In this document: positions 10,254 to 21,944 of the stretch, one piece after another
Position numbering within the stretch: position 1 is the stretch's first letter
Layout of the letters: each line of letters starts with the position of its first letter
NCBI RefSeq assembly: GCF_020360975.1
Contig: NW_025408670.1
Coordinates: 5,022,001 to 5,086,000, forward strand
Length of the DNA stretch: 64,000 bases
From: Hirsutella rhossiliensis
Taxonomy: Eukaryota > Ascomycota > Sordariomycetes > Hypocreales > Ophiocordycipitaceae
Direction of reading: 5' to 3'
Notes under the pieces: model-generated
What the model was told of the DNA's origin: nothing
Seen by the model: the letters and a program-made list of their open reading frames with translations, nothing else
Databases searched by the model: none
Translations under genes and position numbers: made by a program

Positions 10254-12543
10254 TCAGCCCTCTCTGAAGCCATCTTCTTTCCAGCGTCCGTGGTCTGTGC
10301 CTCCATTCGTCAACGAGCCGCCTTGGCCTGCCGCCGCCGCCGCCGACCCAAAGTTGCTGGCGTGTTTCTCAAAGTCTGCGCTTCCGAGCCAGTACAGCGA
10401 GAAGAATACAACGACGTGCAGCGCCACGCAGTACGCCGCGAACAAATTTCTGCTCGTCCGAGACGCCAGGACCATGCGCGTGATGGAGTAGACTACCCTC
10501 TCGGGAAAGCTCATTCGTCGATATGCCCTCGCCGACTCCCTGCCCCTGAAGGCCGCAAAGGGTGATATGTTGGATTCGTAGGCCTGGCGGTACCTGTCCA
10601 GCGAGATACCCGGGTTCCCGGTCCCGCCAATCGAGACCGTCGAGTGATTCGGATTCGACGCGTACGCTGATGAGGATGACGCCGTCGCCCCCCCTCGGCT
10701 ATACGTCGACACGTATCTTGTCTTCTCGTACAGGTTCAGGTTATCTTTTTGCAAAGCTGCGACCTCCTGGCGCAGCTGCTGCGCCGTCCGGTGCGTCTCC
10801 GAAAGCTCATGCTCCAGCTGCGCGTTCTTCTTCTTGAACCGGTCGCGCTGGGCCGTGACCATGGGCAGGATGCCGGAGCCGCCCCCCACGGGCTCCCGAT
10901 CACCCTGTCCCATCCGCGGATCTATGCCGCTGATGATGGACGACGTGGGCGAGGACTTGCCCTTTCGAGTCGGCGCGCGAGTGACGTAGGTGCCGGCGAC
11001 TGATGCCCCAGATGGGAAGACGTTGGCCCCTTCTGCCTGCATGTTCTCTAGGTCGCTTTCGAGCTTCTCGTTGAGGTTCTGTGATTTCTCCAGCTCCGCA
11101 TTCGTCCTCGAGAGCTCTTCTTGGATATCCTCGAGCCTCGTCTGAAGGTCTTGATGAGACAAGCGGAGTATCGTGAGCTCGTCGCCGAGCTTTTTGTTTC
11201 GTGACAGCAAGAGCTTTTCCAGCGTCTCGCCTGCGCCTGCGCCACCCTCGGCCTTGTCGCCAATCTCGTCATCCCCAGTAGAGAACTCGATGCTCTTGAG
11301 GACCTCGAGCTCCTGCTTAATGTCGTCGTAGTCGTTCCATCGTTGCACCTTGACCTTGAGCGACTCTCTCTCGTCCTTGAGCAACGCTATTTCCCGCTCC
11401 ATCAACCGCAACCGCGCGTCCAGGTCTCGCCTAGTGCTCTCCTTCTCCATCCTAGCAGTTTCGAGCTTCCGAATCAGGGACGAATTTTCCGATCGCATCC
11501 GCATAAAGTTGGGGTCATCCTCGAGCGACTTTTCGGGCTGGGACGAGAGGGTCGATTTGGCTTGGGCCAGCTCCAGCCTCATCTGCTCGTTTCGTGCCTC
11601 GATCTCGGCGAGTCTGGAGCTCGTTCGCTCAAGCTCCGAGTGGAGCATCTCGAGCTCTGCGGTCGAGGCGTTGCCGCGCTGCGCATCTTGGTCATCGCCG
11701 TGCTTGCCGAGTCGCTGGCTCACCTCATAGCTGGCGCGCATCTCATTCAGCAGGCGCTCTTGATTTTCCACCTTTTCTTCCAAGCTCCTCTCTTTGGCTT
11801 CCCAGTTATCCCGCTTCTCATCCAACACGGCCGTCCATGACGATTCTACTTCCTTGACTCGGGTCTCGAGAGTGTCCTCGAGGTCCTTGCGCGCTGCTCG
11901 CTCGGTCTGGAGCTTGGAATCTGCTTCGTCGAGCTGAGAAGTCAGGTTCGACACGCTTCCTTGCAGGCGCTGGTTCTCCTCAATAAGCTTGGGCAGCGTG
12001 TCCTCGGACACAAGCATGGAGTCGACGGCGGCCTCGAGCAGGGGATACGGATCCGGGACATCGGATATCGAAGTATAGGCCTGTAGAAAGGCAGAGTTGA
12101 CGGACTTGGAGTGGGTGGTGAGGAGGTCGATGAATGTTTGGTATGCTAAGCGCATGGTTAACGATTTGTCGGCTGCGAAAGAGCAGAAACGATCTAACCT
12201 TTCAGCAGGCCCTTGATCTCGGACAGCTTGGATGGGTCCTCGAGTTTTCTAAAGTCCTTTGTCTTCTGCGCCAAATCCTTGCGCTGGACGGTCGAGTCTC
12301 GCTGGTAGGCGACAATCTCCGAGGCTGTGTTGTCGAGGCTTGCCGTCAGAGTGGTGAGGTCGACGTCTGCCGTCTCGTGTCAGCAGGGGCCGGCATTGTT
12401 GTATGATGAGGATCCATCGAGTGCATACTTCTCCATGCCGAAATGGCATGTTGGAACTTGTTGTCCCCTTCCCGGTTGGTGCCTGGGTTGGGTGGTGCGG
12501 CGGGAGCTGCCGCCGTCGCCGATGGGTCCGTGGCTTCGGCCAT
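10254..12543 (-). CDS. COY1: CASP/Coy1 family golgin, intra-Golgi tether
   Basis: This is a tail-anchored coiled-coil protein of the Golgi that works in retrograde intra-Golgi traffic. Exons 12543-12429, 12366-12199 and 12145-10254 give 724 aa. The N-terminus FQHAISAWRNVDLTTL and the segment LLKAYQTFIDLLT are restored by splicing. Long heptad-rich coiled coil covers roughly residues 95-580. The C-terminal CASP signature is clear: ISPFAAFRGRESARAYRRMS, then PERVVYSITRMVLASRTSRN, then a transmembrane helix at about 661-682 and a 42-residue tail. In yeast, Coy1 works with COG and Golgi SNAREs. The start lies opposite VPS3, 400 bp away. Confidence 0.93.
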
Positions 12544-12943
12544 TGTGCGTAACGAGTGCTTGCAAGGTCGCTGATGGTGAGGACGCGAGCCGTTGCGCCG
12601 CCGTGGGTTTGCACGCAAGATGGAATCGTCGTCGTGCGAACGTGTCCCATGGAGCAAGTACAGTACATGCAGTGGTGCATGTGTCGCGGCGAGGCTGAGG
12701 CGGCGGTTGAGCCACAGTGGGGATACCGAGCGAGTACCGACGCAGGTACGTACAGACATACCTACCTCCTAAGATGCAAATCGCCAGCAGGCCGCTCACC
12801 CCTCGCAACATCGCCCCATCCTCCACCTGCGAGCCCGTGAAGCAGCGAGGCGCTCCCACAAGGCCGGCCCATGGTTTGCCTGACTCGCAGCAAGCAGAAT
12901 GAGCACACTGCCTCGATAATGTCCGAATCAGTGCGCTGCCACC
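12544..12943. promoter_or_regulatory. Divergent upstream region of COY1 and VPS3
   Basis: A 400-bp gap lies between the start codons of two endomembrane-traffic genes. It contains one GTACAGTAC palindrome (12658-12666) of the dispersed type described under findings. A bidirectional promoter is inferred from layout only. Confidence 0.5.
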
Positions 12944-15900
12944 ATGTCGACGACTCTTGACCGCGCCCATGGGCCGTCGTCGGCAAGCACGAACCGCGCG
13001 CCATTGGAAGACGGCCCCTATGTGCTGCGGTCTCTGCTGGACAATGTGCCTCTGGCGGCAGACGGCTCGCAAGACCCTGTCGGCATAAACTGCGTCGAGT
13101 ACCTCGGTGAGACGGGACGAGGCTCGCAGCGTTGTGGGCTCCGTCCGCTAACACACGGGCAGATGGCAACCTCTACGTCGGCACCTCGGCCTCGGAACTC
13201 CTTCACTTTGTCCAGATACCCCCCGATCCCGCCGATACGTCCAGAAAGCCCGTCTTCATCCTCGCTTCCAGGCTGGAGCCCGCCTTCTCCGCGCCGACCG
13301 GAGCCGCTACGAGCCCTCCTCAGCCCGGCGTCCAGCAGATCCTCCTTCTACCCAGAGTCGGCAAAGCATGCGTCCTTTGCAACTGGACCGTGACCTTTTA
13401 TTCGTTGCCGGAGCTGAGTCCCGTGTCCGCCACGGGCCAGGTCAAGAACTGCAATTGGATAGGCGGGACCGACTTCAACGAGACCAGCGAGACGGCCACC
13501 GACGTCACGATTCTCCTCTCGCTTAAGCGACGAATCCAGGTCGTGCGGGTTGGTGAGAGCGCTCGCGCTTTCAAAGTACGATTTGGTTCCCTGGCTTTCC
13601 ATGACGGTGCCCTAACCTCCTCCCAGAACATCGACTACGCAGGCAGCACTTTGTCTATCCGCCGAGACTCCATAGCATGCGTCGCCGACACCAAGTCGTA
13701 CGCGCTCCTCGACATCGAGAGGCAGCTGAAGATTCCCTTGATGAGCATATCCTCCTTGGATGAGCCTCCTCCACCTGGGGAAGTCGGACAAATCCAAAGC
13801 ATCGCTGCCGACGCCGGAGGGGGCATCATCCGCAGCGCCTCGTCCGCCGAGAACCGACCACACGCTGTCGCACAGAGCCACAGTCGTAGCACGAGCCTGG
13901 GCGGAGCAATTCTCGGAAACATTCGACGTCAGGAGCCTCGCCCATTCGAGGGAGGAAACTCAACTCCCCGTCAAGCCTCGCCCCCTACTCCGTCAACGAG
14001 TCCGCGACCACCGCCACCCGCGCCCGAGTCGAGCACCACTGCTCCGTCAGCGGATAAGCCACTGCCAGCTGCGCCCTCGGAGGCTCCGGCTGCAAACCAA
14101 GTTCCAGAGCCACAAGCGGGCCAGCAACCGGTTAGCTTAAAACCACACATTGCATCTCCGTCTCCTGAAGAATTCCTTGTCGTCATAGGCACCAGCCCGT
14201 CGGAGCCTGGCATTGGCATGTTTGTCAATCTCGACGGCGATGCCACGCGCGCCACCATTGAATTCGAAGAGTATCCAACGCAGGTTGTCACTGACGGCAC
14301 TCCGACTGATCCATCCTCGCCACGGTCTAGGGTGCCGGACGATGACGACGGCTACGTTCTGGCCTCAATGGCTAGAAAGAGCAGCGACAAGGTTCATTAC
14401 GGTCTTGAGATCCAGCGCTGGAGTGCTGGCAACGAAAGTATTCCTGAAAAGCACTGGCTGGCGGCTGAAGATGTCGAAACCCCCAGCCCATACGGAATTC
14501 GTTCGCTGGTTGGGCATGGCGAGATCCAATTCGAAGAGATTGTCGGAAAACTAAGCCATGGGCGATTCATTCCCTTCCCTAGCCCGATAGAAGCGTCGAC
14601 GCCATCCATCAGGAGTCAGGACTCCCGGACGGCCGCTTCACTCGAGAGACTTTCCAAGGAGAAAGACTTGTTTGAACGAGATGACTCACCGGATGACGAT
14701 TCGTTGCCAGAGGGGTGGGAGGCCACTCGAAATGCAGAGGGCGAGGAGTTTGCTCGACGACTGGCAAAGACTGATGCACGATTGGCAGTTTGGGCGGGCG
14801 ATCGCATATGGTGGGCTGCCCGGAATCCCCTGATCCTGCAACTCGACACGGCCCTGGATGCTGCATGTCCGAATGGGGTCGCCATTGTCAAGGACATGGA
14901 CAAGCAAAGCATTTACTCTGCCCTCAAGGCCATACGCGGCCGAGAGGCGAGAACTGAACTGCAATTCCTGACCTTTGGTTATCTGCGACAAAAGGCAGGG
15001 CTTCTACTCCTGGTCGAATTGTTGACGTCAGGGACTGAGCAGCTGTTTGAGGGCGAGCTGAAGGCCTTGGAAGAAGTTTTGATAGAGAGTAAGCTCGATG
15101 CCAGAGTCGTTTTGTCGTTGGTTCCCGGCCTCAGGAACGAAATCATCGAGGGACGCCGTGGGATCTGGATCTACGGCGGTGTCAGAAAGGTGGCGGACGC
15201 TTTCCTGCGCAGCACGGCCTTTGATGGTCTCTTGAAGGCTGGGCTGGGCAGCCTTGGCTCGAGAGCCATGCACTTCTTGCGTCGATTTCTCTCGTCGTGG
15301 AGGAGAATGAAGGGCTTTGCCAGCGTTGCGGACGAGAGCGAGGTGTTTCGGACCGTGGACGCTGCCCTGCTGACTGTCCTGCTCGAGCTGGACCGACATG
15401 CACCCAAAGGATTGGGCAAAGGCGGTGCCGTGAGGTCCGAGCTAAACGACCTAGTCGACCGAGGCGTGGACTGTTTCGAAAGGGCAGTCGACCTGCTCGA
15501 GTCATACCACAGGCTCTTCGTCCTGAGCCGGCTATACCAAAGCCGCAAGATGGCCGGCGACGTCTTGGCCACGTGGAAGCGAATCATTGAAGGCGAGCGA
15601 GACGAAGGGCAGGAACTTCGCGACGGAGAGCAGCGGGTGCGAGAGTACCTTGCAAAGATTAGCAGTCAGGCTCTCGTTCAGGAGTATGGCGTCTGGCTCG
15701 CCAATCGGAACCCCAGACTCGGGGTGCAGGTCTTTGCCGAGGACAAGTCGCGGACATCTACGTTTGAGCCGGCCCGTGTTGTCGAGCTCCTGAGGGAAGA
15801 GGCCCCAGACGCCGTCAAGTACTACTTGGAGTATCTCGTCTTTGGCAAGGGGAACACAGCTTACGTGAACGAGCTCGTCGCCTACTACCTTGACGTGGTT

Positions 15901-16635
15901 CTCGACGAGCTCGAGTCGTCTGCTGCGAGCAGAGAAGCCGTCATGGCGGCCTATGACGCGTACCGAGCGCTACACGCCCCCAAGCCGACGTATCACCACT
16001 TCCTCACTGCGAATGCCCCCGAGGGCGACGAGACTTGGCGGAGCCGCCTCCGGCTTTTGCAACTACTCGGCGGTCCTCACGACTACGACTCGGCCGCCAT
16101 CAGGGCCCGCATTGCCCGCTTGTCCGGCGAGCTCCTCGTGCCGGAGACGATTATCCTCGCGGGACGAGAGCAACATCACGACGACGCGCTACGGTTGCTG
16201 GTCCACAACCTCGGCGACTACGACACGGCCGTGTCGTACTGCCTCCGCGGCGGCACCAGCGTCTACGTCCCGCCCGAGGGCCGCCGCCACGGGGCCAGCG
16301 TGCCAGAAATTGAGCAGCAGCGGCGCCTGTTCCGGGTGGTGCTGCACGAGTTCTTGGCCATTGCCGACCCGAGCGACCGCGTCGAGCAGACGGGCGCGCT
16401 GCTGGAGCATTTCGGGGGGTGGTTCGACGCCGATGAGGTGCTGGGCCTGGTGCCGGACTCGTGGCCCGTGGACGTGGTGGCTGGGTTCCTGGTCGGCGCG
16501 CTCAAGAGGCTGGTGCGCGACAAGCACGAGAGCATCATGACGAGAGCTCTTAGCGGGGCGGAGAATGTGAGAATCAACTATGACTTGGTTGTGGGGATAG
16601 AGGAGAAGGGCCCGAGTATCGAGGCTGCCAGTTGA
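12944..16635 (+). CDS. VPS3: CORVET tethering complex subunit Vps3 (TGFBRAP1 family)
   Basis: CORVET tethers early endosomes by binding the Rab5 homologue; Vps3 is one of its two specific subunits. Exons 12944-13106 and 13163-16635 give 1,211 aa. The splice CTC-G/AT-GGC joins NCVEYL to DGNLYVGTSASELLHF, a citron-homology (CNH) type beta-propeller start. The next blocks, CNWTVTFYSLPELSP and VKNCNWIGGTDFNE, fit the Vps3/TGFBRAP1 branch. A Pro/Ser-rich insert covers about residues 300-390. The rest is mostly alpha-helical with clathrin-repeat character, e.g. EYGVWLANRNPRLGVQVFAE and the final LVPDSWPVDVVAGFLVGAL. The related HOPS subunit Vps39 is the alternative; the CNH wording favours Vps3. 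Confidence 0.88.
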
Positions 16636-17213
16636 GGGCATAGTGGTAGACATGATGACAAGATGGCTTGTATTCGGGGCAATGGCGGCACGATACATGA
16701 ACGACTTGGGACTTGAAGGGTGGATGAGGAGTTCAGTAGTCAATGATCCTATAGTCGTCGCACTTGTCATCTCTGCAAAACAGTTCCGGCCTCGGTGAGA
16801 GCACTTGAGCTACGACTTGACACTACACCGGCCGCACTGGCCGTAAGGGCCCGGGAGTTTCAGCCCAAATTTCCGCCGCCGGGAATCGACATGCCGCCAT
16901 ACTGGCCTGTCTGCCGTTCCCCTTCCAGTTGCCTGTGAGTGCGCGCGCGGTCTCGTCCTGCACGCCCCTTGACGAGGCGAGGCGACATGTGCCATCTCCC
17001 GAGAGCATTTGCTGCTGCTCCAAGCTCCAGCTACTCGGCCCGGCACGCACTTGGCGTCTCGAGCCTAGATCGTAGCAGAGTCGGCAGCCGGGTCGGGGCA
17101 TCATACGCGACTTTGAGGTGGGGGGGTGGGGGGGCAGGCGTGCCTTTTTCTTTTAAATTCCGGCCTCTTGGTTGTTTTTAGGGGGGGCACGTAAAGCCAA
17201 CGTCGGGGATCCT
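16636..17213. other. Convergent intergenic region VPS3 / EFM7
   Basis: This holds two 3' UTRs. A G-rich run lies near 17118-17135. No gene is supported. Confidence 0.5.
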
Positions 17214-18164
17214 TCAGCTCGCGACGCGCTTCAGGACGGCGACGACGAGCCACCTCTTGCGCACGCCGACGTCCTCGTCGCGGTGCCCGTCCCAGGGACG
17301 CGAGCGGCCGACGCAGTCGCGCTCCCAGATGGCGTCGAGGGCGAGGCGGGCGGCGGCGAGGGCGGCGGGGGCGAAGAAGGCGCGCACGGGGTCGCGGCCG
17401 GTGTGGAAGCCGGCGACGACGTAGCAGCGGGCTCCGGCGGCGGCGGGGCGCAGGAAGTGGGCGATGGAGCGGTGCAGGTTTGCGTGCTGCCCGGGCATCC
17501 ACAGGGTGTCGCAGGCGAGGACGCGGTCGTAGGCGTGGCGGTGGGCGCGGCTGAAGGCGTCGTCCAGGCGGCCCCAGGCGTGGCCGTGGACGAGGACCGG
17601 GGCGGTGGTGGTGGACGAGGGGGGCAGGTTGCGGGCCATGTTGGCCCTGAGCGTGTCGAGGATGGCGGGGGATGGGTAGTCGGTCACGGTGATGCGCTGG
17701 GCGCCGCCGACGAGGCCGGCCATGATGCTGGGCAGGGCGGTGCCGGCGCCGAGCTCGAGGACGGCCTTGTCCCTGACGTCGAAGCTATGGCCGGCGCCTT
17801 CATCGGCGCCATCATCAGCAACATCATCACCGCCATCACCACCACCGCCACCGCCACCAACGCCCAGCGAATCACGCTCCACCAGCTCCGCCAGCAGCAG
17901 GCTCGCGTTCCACAGGTAGTGGCCGAACAGGCGGCGGTCGTCCTCGCCGCGCGGGTCGGCCAGGTCGAGCTCCAGCGGGCGCGGCAGGTGCGGCGACGTG
18001 TAGACGAGCCCGTGGTCGGCGTCGCCGTGCACGTCGGTCACGTCGTCGGGGAAGATGACGGCCCGCCAGCCCGACAGGTAGTCTTCTGGCCCGGGGGCGG
18101 TGTCTCCCTCGCCGCTGTCGCCGCCGCTTTTGCCCCTGAGCGAGATGCGCGCCGTGAGCGACAT
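17214..18164 (-). CDS. EFM7: Protein N-terminal/lysine methyltransferase EFM7 (Nnt1-like)
   Basis: In yeast, Efm7 methylates the N-terminal glycine and adjacent lysine of translation elongation factor eEF1A. A single exon of 316 aa starts at MSLTARISLRGKSGG. An earlier in-frame ATG at 18332 would add 56 low-complexity residues and is less likely. Family features: HGLVYTSPHLPRPLELDLAD, the block LFGHYLWNASLLLAELVE, SAM motif I VLELGAGTALPS (about 135-146), VTDYPSP (about 160-166), and HAWGRLDDAF followed by ACDTLWMPGQH. A Gly/Asp insert between LVERDSLG and HSFDVRD is longer than usual and is simple-sequence expansion. Confidence 0.88.
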   Translation of the reverse strand: MSLTARISLRGKSGGDSGEGDTAPGPEDYLSGWRAVIFPDDVTDVHGDADHGLVYTSPHLPRPLELDLADPRGEDDRRLFGHYLWNASLLLAELVERDSLGVGGGGGGGDGGDDVADDGADEGAGHSFDVRDKAVLELGAGTALPSIMAGLVGGAQRITVTDYPSPAILDTLRANMARNLPPSSTTTAPVLVHGHAWGRLDDAFSRAHRHAYDRVLACDTLWMPGQHANLHRSIAHFLRPAAAGARCYVVAGFHTGRDPVRAFFAPAALAAARLALDAIWERDCVGRSRPWDGHRDEDVGVRKRWLVVAVLKRVAS

Positions 18165-19192
18165 CTTCACCCTCCCCCTTTCCGGGATCCGCGGATGGGG
18201 TGGACGGGGGGGGGATGCTGCGATGGCTTTTTGCTGCTGCTGCTCGGACGGGAGAATCCGCACTCTCTCTGGTGCTCGACGAGTCAGCCCGTCGTCTGGC
18301 CAGCCGCTTTTGCACCACACACACACACTCACACCCGTGTCGGAGACTGTTGTTTCAACTCAAGGCGTGAGAAGAAGACGCATAGTCGAAAAAAAGGTAG
18401 GTCGTTGTCCTGGTCGGGCGGGAAGTCGCGAGCCCAAACACTCAAGCGGACATAAATACCTACACCGAGGTACTCGTGGGGCCCTTGGCCCTTGGCCGGC
18501 GCAGGACACATGGCGCGAGGTTTGAACCGACACTCTGCAGAAACGCCGAGGAAACATCGGCAACTCGCACGCCCCCCCTTGGCATATCTCGCCCGCAACT
18601 CGGCCAGTGCCCTGACTGCCAAGTCCCTTCGGCAGAGGGATGAAACGCAAGGGCCCCAGCCAAAAAAAGGGGACCCGAACGGTCTCGACCCATCTCGGGT
18701 GTCACGGTTCGTCAACCTACGCGTCTTGCACCTGCAGTACATGCGCTCAACCATCGTCACGGCCCAAACCCCGACAGCCAAGACGGGCCAAGTAGTGACG
18801 AATTTATTGACGCGCTTCTCGGCGCCGCTCCCACGCGCTCCTTTTTGTCCCAGGCCAGTTCCACAAGAACAACCAAATCAGGGTATCAAATACATCCACT
18901 TCCTTGCGACATGGCCGACGAGAGCCGTCCAAGTCGTCATGGAAAGCCAAAGCAACCAAAAAAAATAGACCGGCGTCAGAAAAGAAGAAAAAAGACATAA
19001 ACCCCCGAGATTCAAAACACCTTCCTTGCCGTCATCGCACCCAACCTAGCCATCCGTTACAGTAGTCCCTGTGCGCCGCCCGCCATGCTTTGCCCTCTAA
19101 TTAACCCCTTTTTCTAGCGGTCCGGTCAAGCCCAAGCTCCCAGTCGTGTGCGCTGAAGGCAGGTGACGACATTGGTCATGTACGCGCTCGCT
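18165..19192. other. Intergenic region upstream of EFM7
   Basis: About 1 kb lies between the EFM7 start and the C2H2 gene stop. It has pyrimidine-rich and A-rich stretches (for example 18953-18995) but no supported gene. Confidence 0.45.
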
Positions 19193-21944
19193 TCAGTGAA
19201 GAGCGACGGCGCTCGTCTCCAGCATCTCCTTGAGCTGCTCCTCGGTCGGGTCATCTGATATCCAAGGGCCTTTCTCCTCGTCCGTGGCGCCCAGAAAGCC
19301 CTCGGCCCGTTTTAGCGTCTGTACGTCGAGGTCGGTGATGTAAGACTTTCCGTCCGACAGCTTGAGGCGGACCTCATGGTCGGTAGAAAGCATCATGTCG
19401 TCCTTGGCCAGCCGGCGGGCCCCGTCAAACACGGACATGACGCGCTTCTTCATCGTCATCTGACCCTTGTCGAAACCCCACGATGAGGGGTAGTCGCGCC
19501 GGTTCTTGCGGCCGCGCGCTTTGGTTGGCAGCGGAACACCGCCGCGCGAGTGGGTCATGCCGCGAGACTTCTGCACGCCGTTGGGCGGGTTGGTCCTCTT
19601 CTTAGTGGACGAAGGGGACGAGTTGGCCTTGGAGGACGAGTCGTCGGCCTCGTCGTCATCCCCCATGTCGTAATCCTCCTCATCCTCGTCGGCGGCGGCA
19701 GCCAGCGTCGCCGTCGGCAGGTTGTTCTTCTCCAGCGTCTGGTGCACACTCTTGTCGTTTTCAACCTCGGCCAGGCGCTGCGCGTTGATGGCCTCTGCGG
19801 GATCCTCCTGTTGCACGATGCGAAGCACGCAGTCGTCGAGATGCTCGTAAAAGTCCTGGGCGTTGGCAAACGTCTGCGAGCAAGTGCTGCACTTGCCCGT
19901 GGCGTCGGGGGCGTAGCCGGTAAGCTTCTTGCCAGCACCAATGCCCATGCCCGTCGGCGTCTTCTTGCGGCTGTTGGGCGGCGTCTGCTCGACACCGTGA
20001 ACGGCCGTCAGATGCCTCTTGAAGACATCGGCTCGGTTAAACGACTTCTCGGCGGGGGATCCGGAGCCCGGGCAGAAGCCACAGACCATGGTGCCCTTGT
20101 AGTGAGTGAGAGTGTGGCGGTTCTTGTCGTACTTGCGAGCGAAGCCCTTGACGTGGTACTCGCACGTCTGGATCGGGCACTTCTCCGGACGCTCGTTCTG
20201 GTGGGTGAGCATGTGGGCCTTGAGGTCCTTGAAGACCTTGCCGCAGTCGGGGTAGGTGCAGCGCTGCTTCTCCTTTGCCTCGTCACCGCTCTGGTACTCG
20301 GCCGACGAGGGCGAGATGAAGTTGCTCATGCTCACGCGCCGACCGCTGGGGTCCATGGGCGCTCCGTACGGACTGCCGGCGAAAGCCGGGGGGAACGAGC
20401 CGCTGTGGAGGTAGGGCGAGGAGCTGCTGGTTCGAAGGAGGTTGGGTTGAGGAGAAGACGAGACCGACGAGGCGCTGAAGGGATGGGCAGCCTGTTGATA
20501 GTGGCCATCATAGGGCGAGAGAGCCATTGGCGGCCGCGGAATATCTGGATGGATGAGGGAAGGGTCTGGCGGGAGCGAGAGAGAGTCAGCCAGAATCACG
20601 GCAGACGCCATCGACGGCGGCGGGGTTGAGGATGCGTGCAAGCGCAACCTCTGGGTCGCAGTGGTCAAGAGACGGAGAAAAGTGGTGATGGTGAAGAAAA
20701 AAAAAGAGGCCAACGTTGAAGATGGATTCAAGCAACAGGGGAGAGGGATATAGGGACAGGTAGAGGGTGCAGGGGAACGAATACAGGGCATTGGGGGCCT
20801 CCAAGGTGCGCTGGAGGGTGGGTGCCCGCTACCTATTCCGCTGCCCGCTGGCGGCTCCGTGGCGGAGCGCGGCAGGCTTCCGCGCCACAGCGACTCCCCA
20901 AACGACTCAGGCGCAGCGTTCAGTGCCAGCTGAGGAGCGGAGCCCGAGGTATCCATGCCGCACGTCGTCACCACCAGCGCAAAATAGCGAGGCGGGGGAC
21001 CCGAAGGAGGGGGAGACAAAAACAACGCCGAAATGACAGCGACGGGAGAGCAAAAGAAAGGAGGCGTATGCAGACCCAACGTTGGCTCGATTCGGAATAG
21101 AGAGGATTGAAAGGGCGAGGCAACCAAATATGATATGTGACGATGGTTGAGCGAGAGTTGGGACGAGGTGGTGCGGGTACGCGCAGGGGGAGACACACGC
21201 ACTAGCACATGGAGCATTGAACCAGACGGCCGCTAGGCGCCTGGATCCAAGCAAGTCGACGTCTCTAAAAACTGAGGGCCAAAGGATCGAGTCCGGAGCG
21301 AGGAGACGAAACAGAGAGAAAGCCAAGGCGGGCAAAGTCGAAGAGAGGGAACGAGACATACCGACAAACGCCTTATTCGTCTGCGCCGCTCCAAAGTCGA
21401 CGTAGCCGCCCAGCTCCTCCATGCCGGGGCCGGAAAAGTACTCCATGTAGTCGTTGCCCACGATGCCCGGCTGCACGGCGAGGCCATGCGCGCCCCATTC
21501 GTGCGCCGCGCCGAGCTGGCCGTGGTTGGACTGCGGCGATCCCATGGCCGACGAGGGCGCCGAGGCTGCAGACGACAGGCCCGACGAGGGGAGCCTCATG
21601 TCGCCTTCGTCCGGATACGAGCCTGGCGATGCCCGCCCGTTGAGCACGTAGCTTGCCGCGTCGCCGTACAGCGACGTCTCGAAGCCCATGGCGGTCGTCC
21701 CGGCCGACGTGGTGGCGGCGGCGGTGCTGGTGGGGTAGCCGGCAGGGCGCGCAAAGCTTCCTCGTCCTCGTCCTCGTCCCACAAACGTCGAGTCCGGCGC
21801 CATGCTCATGTCCAGCGGGGGCGACGCAAAGGCGTTTCGCGGGGGCTCGGGGTAGCGGACGAAGCCGTCGTTGTCGTGGTGCTGCTGGTGCTGCTGGAAT
21901 ACATGAAAAGACTGCTCAGCCATGGTGGCCATCATGTGTCGCAT
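19193..21944 (-). CDS. C2H2 zinc-finger transcription factor
   Basis: Two exons are proposed: 21944-21362 and 20565-19193, 651 aa, with an unusually long intron of 796 nt. The donor GTATGT is strong; the acceptor is preceded by CTGAC and a pyrimidine tract, and the phase matches (FVDPSLIHPDIPRP). Finger-like units start at about residues 297 (CTYPDCGKVFKDLKAHMLTH), 324 (CPIQTCEYHVKGFARKYDK, HTLTH), 356 (CGFCP...HLTAVH) and 420 (C2HC-like CSTCSQTF, EHLDDC). The N-terminus is Gln/Ser-rich, an acidic stretch follows the fingers, then basic KARGRKNRR. I recognise the fungal family but cannot assign a symbol. If the join is wrong, the distal part could start at the ATG at 20527. A roughly 12.5-kb gene-free region lies upstream. 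Confidence 0.82.

Noticed and set aside
17172..18455. 427-codon plus-strand open frame
   Set aside because: It lies antisense to EFM7. Its Gly/Val/Asp-rich composition is the complement of a GC-rich coding sequence, and it has no domain.
19550..20629. 359-codon plus-strand open frame
   Set aside because: It is antisense to the zinc-finger exon, with a Leu/Val/Arg/Gly mixture typical of such shadows.
20830..20990. Possible internal exon of the C2H2 gene (reading GMDTSGSAPQLALNAAPESF)
   Set aside because: The composition is tempting, but the acceptor/donor pair I could find breaks the frame with a stop, so I kept one long intron.
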